Assembly: GCF_947242115.1 (NCBI RefSeq)
Contig: NC_074720.1
Coordinates: 11,782,645 to 11,846,644 of the forward strand
DNA: 64,000 bases
Direction: 5' to 3'
From: Biomphalaria glabrata
Lineage: Eukaryota > Mollusca > Gastropoda > Planorbidae
Shown piece after piece: positions 10,694 to 21,200 of this stretch. Position numbers and translations under genes: made by a program. How positions within the stretch are numbered: position 1 is the stretch's first letter; each line of letters begins with the position of its first letter. A model generated the notes under the pieces. That model saw nothing but the letters and a program-made list of their open reading frames with translations. It searched no databases and had not been told where the DNA came from.

Positions 10694-13005
10694 TATCTTA
10701 TCTTATCTTATATAATACAGACGTTACTTCAAAAAAGAAGATGATTACGTCCTACGCGTCATGCATTTAGTCATGCATATTAACCAATGACTTAAATTCT
10801 GCCAAGTCACTGGTTTTCCTGGCTAGCTCAGGCAACCCATTCCATGCTCTAATAGCACTAGGGAAGAAGGAGTATTTGTACAAATTTGTCCTAGCATATG
10901 GGACGAGGAATGTGCCTTTATCTTTGTGTCTTTCAGAGTATTTTATTAAATTTTGTTTTTGTATTTGAAGATTATGGTTCAGTGTTTTATGTATTATTGC
11001 TACTTTACTTTTGAGCCTTCTGTCCTGAAGGCTTTCTAAATTTAGTGATTTTACTAAAGGTGTTACTCTAGTCAAATGTGAATATTCGTTTGTTATGAAT
11101 CGCACTGCTCTATTTTGTGTCTGTTCTAGTTTCTTAATGTTTTCTTGAGTTGAGGGGTCCCAAACGGAGGATGCATATTCTATTATTGGCCTAACCAAGG
11201 TTAAATAACATTTTAGTTTTATGTTCTTATTTGATTTATAGAAATTTCTTTTAATAAATCCTAATGCTTTGTTAGATTTTTTTGTAGTTTCATCAATATG
11301 TGGATTCCATGACAGTTTTTCATTTATTATAACACCTAGGTATTTTGCGTTTTTAGTCTGTGTTACTGGTTTGCCATGAATAAGATAAGTGGAATTAATT
11401 TGTTTTAGTTTTTTTGTTACTCTTAACAACTGACATTTTTCTGGGTGGAAAGACATGCTCCAATTTGATTCCCATTTCTGTAATTCATCTAATTCTCTTT
11501 GTAAAATATCTGTGTCTTGTGTTGTTTTTATTGTTCTATATATTATGCAATCGTCTGCAAATAATCTGACTTTTGTTCCTGAACTAATGCAATTTGGTAA
11601 ATCATTTATGTAAATTAAAAATAGTAGTGGACCCAAGACTGTTCCTTGAGGTACACCTGAGTTTACTGTTATCGGTGTTGATTTAGAGCCATTTATTATT
11701 ACAGTTTGTTCTCTCCCTATCAGAAAGTCTTTAATCCACTGATGCAGTGGACCATTAATGCCGAAATATTTTAATTTTTTAAGCAAACTATGGTGGTGAA
11801 CTTTGTCAAAAGCCTTAGAAAAATCTAGTAAGATAGCATCTATTTGTTCACTATTATCTAAACCTTTTGAAAAATCATCAATTAGTCCTATTAGTTGTGT
11901 TTCACATGATCTATATTTCCTAAAGCCATGTTGGTATGGTGTGAGGACATTATGTTTGTCTAAGTGGTTTATGATGTTGCTACATATTATGTGTTCTAGG
12001 ATTTTACATGTGATGCTGGTAAGTGATACTGGTCTGTAGTTTCCTGGGTCAGATTTTTCTCCTTTTTTAAATAGGGGGGTGACATTAGCTTCTTTCCAGT
12101 CCTTTGGTACTCTGCCCTGGTTAAGTGAAGCCTGAAAGAGTATTTTGAACACTGGGGCTAGCTCATTACTTAGTTCTTTGAGTAATCTAGCTGGAATACC
12201 ATCAGGTCCAGAAGCTTTATTTGGTTTGGTGTTGGCTAATAGTTTTTGAATTCCATTTTCTTGTACTACTATATCTTCTATGTTGTCTACTTGGTTCAAA
12301 TTCAGTAATATGTCTTTGTCTCCTGGGGCTGAGAATGCTGATGCAAAGTATTTGTTTAGAATGTTTGCTTTAGTTCCATTATCATTATGTATTATGTTAT
12401 GTTCATCTTTTAATGGCGCTACGCCTGTTGTTTCCATTTTCTTAGACTTAATGTATGACCATAGGTTTTTGTTGTTGTCTTTAGATATTACATTGTTTAT
12501 GTATTCACTCTGCAGCTGTCTGCTTACTTTTTGGGTTAAGTGTTTAATTTTTATATACTTTTTGTAAACTCTTTCTGCATTAGTTTCTTTAAATTTTCTA
12601 TATAGGTTTTCCTTCTGTTTACAAAGCTTCTTTAGTCTATTATTAAACCAGCATTTATTTATTTTGTTTGATGTGTATTTAGTTGGTATTTGATTTTCTA
12701 TAATGCTTTTAAGATGGTTTTTAATAAAATTCCAGAGGTCATCGACTGGTTGGTTAATGTCTTTTTCTAATAAGAATGTTTGTTGAAAGTTTAATGCAGC
12801 TTGGTGTAGTTGTGTTAGGTTACATTTATTCCAGAGTAAGATTTTTCTTTTGGGTTTTGTATTGGCTACTGCTTTTATCTGACTGTGTATTTTTATGATC
12901 TCATGGTCTGATAGACCAGGGATAATATCATAATCAACTACTAATCCAGGTCTGTTGGTTAAGAAGAGATCTAATGTGTTGTTTAATCTAGTTGGCTTTT
13001 TACCT
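10694..13005 (-). mobile_element. CR1/Jockey-like LINE, copy 1, 5'-truncated with intact RT frame
   Basis: The minus strand is open from about 13002 down to 10767, roughly 745 codons, without a stop by my reading. It begins inside the endonuclease domain (LDLFLTNRP, then GLSDHEI), passes through the RT core (NKASGPDGIP, GNYRPVSLTS, DFSKAFDKVHH, SGVPQGTVLGP) with the catalytic LFADDCIIYR, and ends FKSLVNMHD. An ATG at 12437 starts the 556-codon part. The 3' end at about 10694 carries a GATAA-type short tail, as in CR1/L2 LINEs that lack poly-A. The N-terminal endonuclease is missing. Its near-identity with 45288-46312 means that the family was active recently. Confidence 0.85.
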
Positions 13006-14440
13006 TGTTACCTTTACTGGCTTTACTAATAATAGATCTAAATGGCGAGTATTTTATGGCTACACTAATTAAACTTGAAGCCAAATTTACAGAATCGAGT
13101 ATAACAGATCTAAAAGTTATTCTTAACAATGCTAAAATAGTCCATTATTCGGGTTTGACATCTATAATTTCAGAATTAAACTTCACACTCGAATTATTAC
13201 CCCTCTATTAATCTTTCCTCCATTCAATAGAAACTCCCTTTTTATTTCCATCTAATCCTTTTGCTTTCGCACAAAACATAAACAACAAACTATGACGTAA
13301 TATCATATAATATTAGCACATCCTTCCTTTTGAAGTTATTATCACACCCGATCACACCCTTCCTTTTAAAGTTCTTAAGAGTGATATCTACTAGCAGGGC
13401 CGGCCCTAGCATTTGCGGGGCCCTATGAGAAACGGATCGCCTAGTCTGGGTAAGGATAAGCATAATGTCAAAATTATTTTTTTTTTAATTAAAAAATAGG
13501 CCTACTTTCGTCTTTGCAATAAATTTTTATCAAATGAAAGCTCGCAATGCCACTTTTATTAATTGGCACACCAAAATGTCAATTTGGTCTATTCTTCAGG
13601 AGATCTGAATAAATTCAAAAAAAAGTTCAGGACTTTATCGCATATTTTGCCTTTTCATGAGATTTCCCGGAGGCCCTGGAAAAATCAGGAGGTCGCGAAA
13701 ACCCTGTTAATTTTTTTACGTTATAATGGTTTAATATAATACTTAGAATTAGCGCGGGGCCTATGAAAGCGCGGGGCCCACTGCGACCGCATAGGCTGCA
13801 GAGGCCTAAGGCCGGACCTGTCTACTAGGAACTTTAACAATTTGCCCACTTCTGGTTGTCTTGACTGGCACAACAAGTTCTCTAGACGTTGGTCTATAAC
13901 TGTCTGTTTTGTTTGTTCCAACAGTTTGCAGTTCATTGTCTTCATCGGTATCATAGTACCCAGAGATGTCTTTATCGAAACTCTTATTCAAAAAGCGTTG
14001 ATTTCTTCTGTATGTTTTTCCATCGTTTGTCTTTATGATGTAAGATCTGGGTGCTGAATGTTTTTTTATGACAACTGCTTTCTGCCAAGTTTGACCTAGA
14101 CGAACTCTCCGACAGAATAATCTTTAGGTAGTCTTGCTTTTGCATCGTATTTCACTTTGCTTTTCATCTGTCGTTCGTTGAGTAATGTCTTCGCATTTTC
14201 AGCTACCGATGGTTTCAATAGTTTGGGATCAGTTGGAATGATTCCCTGAGTCTTCTACTCGTCAGCAGTTGTGATGGTGAATACGGCAGTTCACTTATCG
14301 GAGTATTTCTATACTCGAGCATAACGAGATATGGATCTTTCCCACTTTTGTATGCTCTGAATCCTTTTGCTTTCGCACAAAACATAAACAACAACAATGA
14401 CGTAATACCATATAATATTAGCACATAATCTTCTTCATGC
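13006..14440 (-). mobile_element. Ty3/gypsy-like LTR element fossil fragment
   Basis: Old LTR-retrotransposon piece on the minus strand. Parts seen: one LTR of about 351 bp (13006-13356, TG...CA ends), a purine-rich tract beside it (13357-13367), a pol C-terminal segment of integrase type between about 13829 and 14370 (for example EYRNTPISELPYSPSQL), and a second partial LTR-like segment near 14357-14428 that matches 13252-13320. It is clearly broken, with most of the element absent and several breaks. Its LTR abuts the LINE end at 13005, and a hAT-like MITE sits inside it. Confidence 0.65.
13395..13820 (+). mobile_element. hAT-like MITE with 8-bp target duplication
   Basis: Begins CAGGGCCGGCCCTAG and ends CTAAGGCCGGACCTG, inverted ends. 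It is flanked by the exact 8-bp repeat TCTACTAG (13387-13394 and 13821-13828). At 426 bp it has no coding capacity. Ends of the CAGGGCCGGCCCTAG type are widespread in animal hAT-derived MITEs. It interrupts the gypsy-like fossil. Confidence 0.85.
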
Positions 14441-14504
14441 AGTGGAAAATTAAGAATTTTTTGCCTATCTTGAATTCTGGTCAAAGCTCCTGCGACCAAT
14501 TAAG

Positions 14505-15285
14505 TTCAGAAGAAACTACAAAAGTCTGGACTGCATATACGGGAAGCTGCTAAAGAAATTAGTACCCTTTCATGCTTTCTGCAAAATGATGAGAAACAGA
14601 CAAAAACCCAATCCATCGAAAAAGCAAAAGAAGGTAGTGAATACTATGGATTCCCTGTAATCAAAACAACCAGAAGAAAGAAAAGACTTGATGGGAAGTT
14701 GAGTTCTAATGTAGGACTGTCAATAGAACTGCAATTCAAACGTGTTGCGACAGAAGTGCTGAACAAATTTCATATGGAGATGAAGGGCAGATTCCAAAGG
14801 CTGGAAAGAAAAAGGATACCTTTGGGTTTTTTCTTGAACCAAGACACCTGTTAGATGAAGACACGCTTATGTCAAACTGTGTTACTTTTCCTGTTTGTAT
14901 GATGAAATAAATGGAAAATCGCTTTTTAAATGATGTCATTGATGCACGAGCACTTTTCATCAACAAACCAATACAATCACCAATAGACATATTTAGGTAA
15001 AAAGGCTTCATATGGTAATTACGTGTGCTCAAACTTTACAACCTCCTCCGAATACCGCTAACTCAGGCCACTTCCATTACGTCATGTGAGAGATTATTTT
15101 AAAAGCTCAAGCTCATCAAAAACTATCTCAGGAGCACAATGACGCAAGAAAGGCTTATCATGGCTTTAATGTCAGTGAAGTCACAAATACTAGAAAGTAT
15201 CGATGTAGTTGATGTTATAGATGTCTTTTCTGCACAGAATGCACGACGTGAAACGAGAGTTGTCACTTGTGCATTATTTAACTAA
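14505..15285 (+). pseudogene. Decayed hAT transposase (ZMYM1/TTF-type)
   Basis: Plus-strand remnants in more than one frame give ELQFKRVATEVLNKFHMEMK, LLDEDTLMSNCVTF and, near the end, CERLF followed by KLKLIKNYLRSTMTQERL and DVIDVFSAQNARR, ending at a stop at 15283-15285. The last block is the hallmark C-terminal dimerisation region of hAT transposases. Stops occur, for instance just after CERLF and after the VCMMK segment near 14908, and a frame change lies around 14810, so it is inactive. The N-terminal DNA-binding part is not found. It belongs to transposon B, whose ends and 8-bp target site agree with a hAT origin. Confidence 0.8.
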
Positions 15286-15799
15286 TAAACAACGGCAAAA
15301 TTCATTAAAAGAGTCCTCATGATTATTTTTTGTTAAGTTTACTGATATACTAAACTAATTTGATTTTGAGCTTATATATATTTGCGTACATTATCTCATG
15401 TCATATGTCGAATGTCAAAATGCAAGGGGCCCCCAAAGAGGTCAATCCCCCCGGGCCCCCAAATCCCTAGTTACGCCCCTGTCTTCTTATATGCATGCTA
15501 AATAAAATTTTTCTCTTGAAAAAAATAATAATCATTTTTTGTGTGTAAATATAGTACTTAGTATAATAGAACTTACATACAAATGTAAAAAGAATATTTT
15601 TTTTGACAAAAAATCTACAACCGTTTGCATAAATGTATTAATAGTACGGTTGAACGTTGTCTCCCCTAATAAAGAGCCTCCCTTGTATTAATAGTGAATA
15701 GTTGTACAAGTGGTGTATTTTTATGAAAACACTGCTTGCATAAGTGATTTAAAAAATTAGATTTTTCGCTTTCAGAAAAGAAAAAAAGTAGAGAAAAAG

Positions 15800-16280
15800 T
15801 ATAGAAGCTCTAATTACCATTCGATGGCGCTGGGTCGGAAACTTATCCCAAATGGGAGATGACCGCATTCATAAGGCGATCTTCTTTGGCGACCTTAAAG
15901 GAGGATGGCGTATTATAGGTACCCCACCCCCTTTTTAAGTGCTATAAAGATCAACTCTGGCGCCATTTCCCCCTCTCTGGCATAGATGAAAGAAGCTGGA
16001 GAGCTCTCACAAAGTCGCTGGTATCACATCTGAGACCCAAAGAAAAAGCCGTTATTGAAGACAGGCACATTAGGCGAAAAGAAAACTTAAATAAACCGCC
16101 AGCGGACAAGGGCTGTGTCTGCACGAGATACAGAAAAATATGCAGGTCGCAACTGGACTTGCGTAGTCATGTAGGCCTAGAACACTGCATGTCCAGTGCA
16201 TGTGTACTCATTCTTAATTTCGAAATCGAAGACATTGCCATGATTATTATTATTATGTTAGAAACGAGCAAGTATTCATT
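15800..16280 (+). mobile_element. LINE 3' remnant with finger-like tail
   Basis: Plus-strand pieces RWVGNLSQMGDDRIHKAIFF and later TRYRKICRSQLDLRSHVGLE match the post-RT segment and the degenerate zinc-finger tail of the molluscan LINE type also seen at 8975-9760. Several frame breaks are present. Confidence 0.6.
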
Positions 16281-16302
16281 CTCTGGCGCTGCCAGGGTCA
16301 AG
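16253..16302 (+). repeat. ~48-bp direct repeat, copy 1
   Basis: TATGTTAGAAACGAGCAAGT followed by ATTCATTCTCTGGCGCTGCCAGGGT; a close copy lies at about 17036-17082. The two flank the solo LTR candidate. Confidence 0.7.
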
Positions 16303-16443
16303 TTTCGTTAACAAAATTCATTGTAGTTCCTTTATCAGTGTCCACTGAGGAATTTTCTGGTGATGTGGTAGGTCTGCAGCAGTAGGCCTACCGCCCTCTG
16401 ACAGGCAACGAGAATCTTTCTAGGCCTTGGAGGTATCAGTTGT

Positions 16444-16986
16444 TGTCACGTCCCTAGTGACATCTCATTGTTTACAAAATGAGGACAGTTTTACCTAGGT
16501 CAATGCCAGAAAGACGCCGATTAAAACTTAGTTCAAGGCTACAGCAGGGAAACATAATTAACGTGGGTTAAATTACAAAAACAATTAAAAGGAAAATTAA
16601 ATGTGAACGGGTCAAGGAGTCAAGGATGGGTATTGAGATGTCATGGTTCTTTATTCTAAGAAAAGATATAAAAGGAGGAATAGTAGCTTGGGATGAGAGA
16701 GAGAGAGCTAGAAAGTTAGACTTAGAAGTCGCTAGTTTAAAAGTAATTAGTTACTCAGTTTATTGATCATTTTCACTGAATCCTGTATCTGCTTTATATA
16801 TTTTTGTACATACATTTATTGTTTCATGTTCAAGTTTACATTAATTAAAACTCAGGAAAAACATATCAGCACTTTGTTACTTCATTGATTATTAAAGTGT
16901 TTGGACTATAATCAAGGTACCTCCGGACCGCACAAGTTTATATCATCAAGATCTTCAAATAAAATAAACATAATAAACACGTGACA
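16444..16986 (+). mobile_element. Solo LTR candidate (fossil)
   Basis: Starts TGTCACGTCCC and ends AACACGTGACA, so the termini are inverted (TGTCACGT/ACGTGACA). The flanks GTTGT and GTTGC are a 4-of-5 target duplication. A TATAAAAG box lies near 16669, and ATTAAA and AATAAA signals near the right end. About 543 bp, no internal region; family not determined. Confidence 0.6.
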
Positions 16987-17035
16987 GTTGCCTTTATTTC
17001 CTCGGTTGATATAACAGTTATTTTTCATTATCATT

Positions 17036-17082
17036 ATGTTAGAAACGAATGATTATTCATTCTCTGGCACTGCCAGGGTTGG
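17036..17082 (+). repeat. ~48-bp direct repeat, copy 2
   Basis: TATGTTAGAAACGAATGATT followed by ATTCATTCTCTGGCACTGCCAGGGT, matching 16253-16302. Confidence 0.7.
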
Positions 17083-17334
17083 AGAGACTAGTTGAGACGC
17101 CTAGAAAAGCCGGTTGGTGGCCTTTGCCCCAAACTTAACCATTGGCAGAGACCTAGAACTAGAACTTACAAATACAAAAAAAAAAAAGCGACCTAATAAA
17201 ATATTGATAAAGACACAAAGATGTAGGCACATTACTGTATCCATAAGCTAGAACAAATTTGTTCAACTGCTCCTTTTTACCGAGCTTACATCAAGTCACT
17301 TCCTCTGTTTAATCAAAATCTTTTACACGTTACC

Positions 17335-17475
17335 TCTCCCTCTTCCCGTTTTCGGATCAAGGTTAAACTTTGCACAATTATTCATTGTCGATGAAAACAC
17401 AAGACAATGAAATAAATTAACCAATTAGTTAATCAATTAGTCGTAATTGTGGCCTATTTAATTTGGTTTTATATG
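17335..17475 (+). repeat. AATTA-rich interspersed repeat, copy 3
   Basis: Contains CTCTCCCTCTTCCCGTTTTC, ATTATTCATTGTCGATGA and AACCAATTAGTTAATCAATT, matching the copy at 32660-32800 especially well. Confidence 0.6.
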
Positions 17476-17604
17476 GACAATGTATTAATTCGGCGACGGG
17501 CGACCCTTTACAATAATCACAATAATGTAGAGAAGTAGCCAAGTCATTCTTTAAATTTTTAAACTTAAAATAGACTAATAAAACCTTCAATTTGTATAAG
17601 TACT

Positions 17605-17790
17605 TGAATAGTTCAGTGGCCAACACGTTAGCCAACCAACATGGATACTCAGAGTTTGAATTCCCACTCCAGCAGACTTTAAAAAAAAATTGCTTTTGAA
17701 AAAGCAGCTCGGAAACCTAATCCCAAAAGATTAAATACACGATTGATTCAAAAATAGATCTAATTGATGAAATTTCACTCTTAGGCACGA
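17605..17790 (+). mobile_element. tRNA-derived SINE, degenerate
   Basis: GTTCAGTGGCCAACACGTTAG resembles a tRNA A box, and about 40 bp on AGAGTTTGAATTCCC resembles a B box (GGTTCGAATCC). It is followed by a non-tRNA body with AAAAGCAGCTCGGAAACCTA. Confidence 0.6.
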
Positions 17791-17896
17791 CATGGCCTAA
17801 ATTGTGCCGATGTGCCTAAAATAAAAAAAAATCAACAGAAATTTCACTCAAGATAAGCGATTTTTTTTTAAAGATTTTTTTTTAAAAATATTTATT

Positions 17897-18055
17897 CTAT
17901 ATTCCCAATAGATTAGAATGGAACGGGTTGCCTGACTCAGCTAGGAAAATCAAAGTTTAAGTCTCTAATTAGCGTTCCCGACTAGAAAACACACCGATAC
18001 GCTTAGGACGTAATTTATCTTCTCTTTTGAAAAAATGTCTGTAATTTATAAGATA
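17897..18055 (+). mobile_element. 3' end of a LINE related to copies 1 and 2
   Basis: Translates EWNGLPDSARKIK, the tail seen in copy 1 as WNGLPELARKTS. It continues with TTAGGACGTAATTTATCTTC, the diverged 3' UTR, and ends TAATTTATAAGAT. An older relative, oriented plus. Confidence 0.7.
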
Positions 18056-18156
18056 GTTACTTTTCTTTATTATAATATAATAAAGATTTTTTTTTAAATA
18101 TGCGAATTATTTTTTTTAAACTGATGTTTTCACTATAGACATCCGGAACGAGTACA

Positions 18157-18167
18157 CTTCCTTTTCT
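18157..18167 (+). promoter_or_regulatory. Candidate 5' terminal oligopyrimidine (TOP) start of RPL12
   Basis: CTTCCTTTTCT lies about 90 bp upstream of the RPL12 ATG. Ribosomal protein mRNAs of animals usually start with C plus a pyrimidine run, which puts them under mTOR-dependent translational control. The position is plausible; no start-site data. Confidence 0.4.
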
Positions 18168-18257
18168 GTTATCCCATTACAGACGGTTTGGTGCAACAAT
18201 TTTTGGTCGTGTCAATCCTGACTCATCCAACACTCAACCGTCAATTAGTGAATTAAA

Positions 18258-21200
18258 ATGCCTCCTAAATTTGATCCAGGAGCTACATTTACAGGTAGAC
18301 TAATTTTTATTAGGCTAGGTTCCCCCAAAATGTATACATTTTCACCAGAATTACAGACCTATGTGATATTCAACGGGCATGTTTGGTAAGGCTTAAATTG
18401 TGACAAAGTTCTAGACTATTGGTTTATACATTTTTTATGTAGACGATTCTGTTAATGGCATTTGCGAAAACTTAGCCTTTAAAAAAGTCACCAGTTCTTT
18501 GTTCTTATAGATATCTAGATCTATTTTCTAAGTCTATATTTAGGCATGTGAAATAAAAAAAAAATTCTTAGAAAAAACAATTTTTCGTTAGTAAAAAAAC
18601 TTTGAAAGAACTTTCCAATGTGGTGTATAAATTATGAATCAATGTAGGTTAAACAGAAAGTCTGAGAAAGTTATGATTTTTTTGTGGCGTTTTGACCTAA
18701 CTCTAACATTGGTTGACATGGAACAATGAAGATGAGAGCGTCTAGCTCGCTCAGCCCGAGAGACCCCCCCCCCGCTCAAAATGTTGAAAAGTTGGAATTG
18801 AGTTGCGTAGACGATAGATCTACTTATTAAATAAGAAATTAAATAATAGAATAAATAGATCTAGTAGGCACTTCAACAAAAAAATTTGTTTTGATCATAT
18901 TAGTTAGGCCACAAAACCAGGAAGTGTGAAAGTAAAAAATGAACGATAAACTTATAGTATTATAAGCTCACAAATCTGATTTCATTTATTATAATTATGA
19001 ACTTCACTTGTTTAGGATGTAAAAATTGATAAAATAAACAAATTATCAGGTCTAGAGCTACAAGAAATGTCTGAGGGGTGTGGACAAAATGGTGGCGTTG
19101 TGATGGGAGAAATTTAAAAAATATTTAAAAAGTGGGATCAAAATCACCTGAAACAATTTTTTTCAAATGCGATCATAAAAACTCTTTAAAATCTATTTAG
19201 ACCTAGAATCTAGATCTATACATAATTGCTATATCTACTAGCCTATGCAAGATTTTATTCTTAAAATAGTTTAGTTTTCAAAACAATTAAAAATCCCATA
19301 GGGAGCAGTGCAAATTTATGCATCAACATTATAATCGATAACAATTTAAGTGAGCAAAGTATCGTGATAAAACTTGGCAGAAATATGGCCAGATATATAT
19401 TCTATTAGCAAAAAAAAAAGGTCTAAAACGTAACCTGAAATGAGTATCAGTAAAAATAAAAATACGTATACTTTCAAGTTTAAAAAAAGTAAGAAAATAC
19501 ACTCTTTTTTTTTAAGTCCACATGAAAAAAATGTTCCTCAATAAAAAAATGTATCCATATTCACCCATTTTAGCAACGATTTCAATGGATTTAAAATCAT
19601 AATCGATTTCAATCAAGGGCCTGTGAACAGAAAGTAAGAAAAACTGAACTCAAAATTTGACGCTATTTTTTTACTTCCGGTCTTACAGATTTTCACATAT
19701 CTACTATATTCTATATTGACCTAGTCCTAGAGCACTGGCAGCCATTTTTAACTGTACTAGAATCTAGGTGATGGTTGAGTCGATCTCCATTTCACTATCA
19801 TTATCCTTTTCTAGATCTAGTTCGTTTCTTAGAATCCTTTAGGATATAGTTCCCTGCTTCATCATTTCATGCAAAGTTTATTTTTTTTTATTAGATTATG
19901 AGTACCATAATAAATTGTCTTTTCATTTTGTAAATCAATTTACCATTTATAAATACAAAACTCATGGGTGTGAGACTATTGTCATTTACCATAAGTCCAT
20001 ACTTGACATGTTTTTTTTTTCTTTGCATTTTTAATACCGGACATTATGATTATGTTTAAGGTAAGGTGCATAAGACCAATATATTGGGCTGGCGGGACAT
20101 GGATTTTTTACGTGCAGACCGATAAATTGTGCTGGCGGGTTAAAAAGGTTAAACAGTTTATTTCGTTATAATAGTTTGAACTGTCAAAACATAAAATAGT
20201 TTGATTTAGTCACAATTTAGTGAAAGCAAAAAAAAAGTAGCAGGCTGCTGTCTCTGGATTTGTAAAATAGGTAATGCTATGACATCACCTTGTCATTCTT
20301 ACCTGGAACTGGAACTCTCTGAGATGTCTTTTTTTTTTTACACATCCAATGTTATAAAAGAGCTAAGTTTACCTGGGGTTAAAGTTCACTGGTTTTTTAC
20401 TTCCCTCTCAAGACGGATGATAGATCTAGCTTGGTCCAGAGTTCTTAAGAGGCTGTCTATTGCCACTGAAAAGTGAAACAAGTAGATCTAAACGGAGTGG
20501 TCATGATCTGTTACATTCTCAATATTTGCACAAGTTTCTAACATTATTGTGATTAAGTCAAAGCTCAGTCAGATGGGAAAATAAACATTTAATGTAATAC
20601 AAAATGTATATATATTATCTTTCTTGTGTACATTAGATAATTGTGGTTCACTTGGTACCAAAAAGTGCTTAAGATGGCACTATGTGACTACTAGTGTAAA
20701 AAAAAAAAATGTTCATTGCTCTAGAATTTATCATTCGCCATATCTAATTATTTTTCTTATTTCAAAAGTTTATTGCAGAGCTGTTGGTGGTGAAGTTCCA
20801 GCAACCTCTTCACTTGCTCCAAAGATTGGTCCCCTTGGTCTGGTAAGAAAACTATTTAATCATTGTATGACTGCCTAGATTCTAGTACCGGTACTTATAC
20901 ATCTTAGCTCTTTTATAGCTTTTTTTTTTAAATTTTGACCCAATCTAAAGTAGGAGTAATCATGTGGGAGAAGGGGTAAAAGATAATTATGAAATGTGTG
21001 AATACCTCAATTGAACCATTATATACAAACTTCATATATTTGTCACTAGCTAAATAATTTGAAAAATCGTGCTCAGGATAGTGACTGGTTTATAAGCAAA
21101 TTTTAGTTGTATGCTAGTAGTTAACCTTTTTAATATTAGTAAGACTTATAACCTGAATATTCTTGCTGGTAGCACTTTGTCCTCTAAGTATTCCACAGTG

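Larger units (their letters stand above)
10352..15481 (+). mobile_element. hAT transposon B, filled with nested insertions
   Basis: The left end is CAGTGGCGTAACTAAGG and the right end CCCTAGTTACGCCCCTG, an imperfect inverted pair. Flanking 8-bp repeats are CCTTCTTA (10344-10351) and TCTTCTTA (15482-15489), one mismatch. It encloses a LINE (10694-13005), an LTR-element fossil (13006-about 14440) with its own MITE, and a decayed hAT transposase (14505-15285). The host element is therefore the oldest layer and the MITE one of the youngest. Confidence 0.75.
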
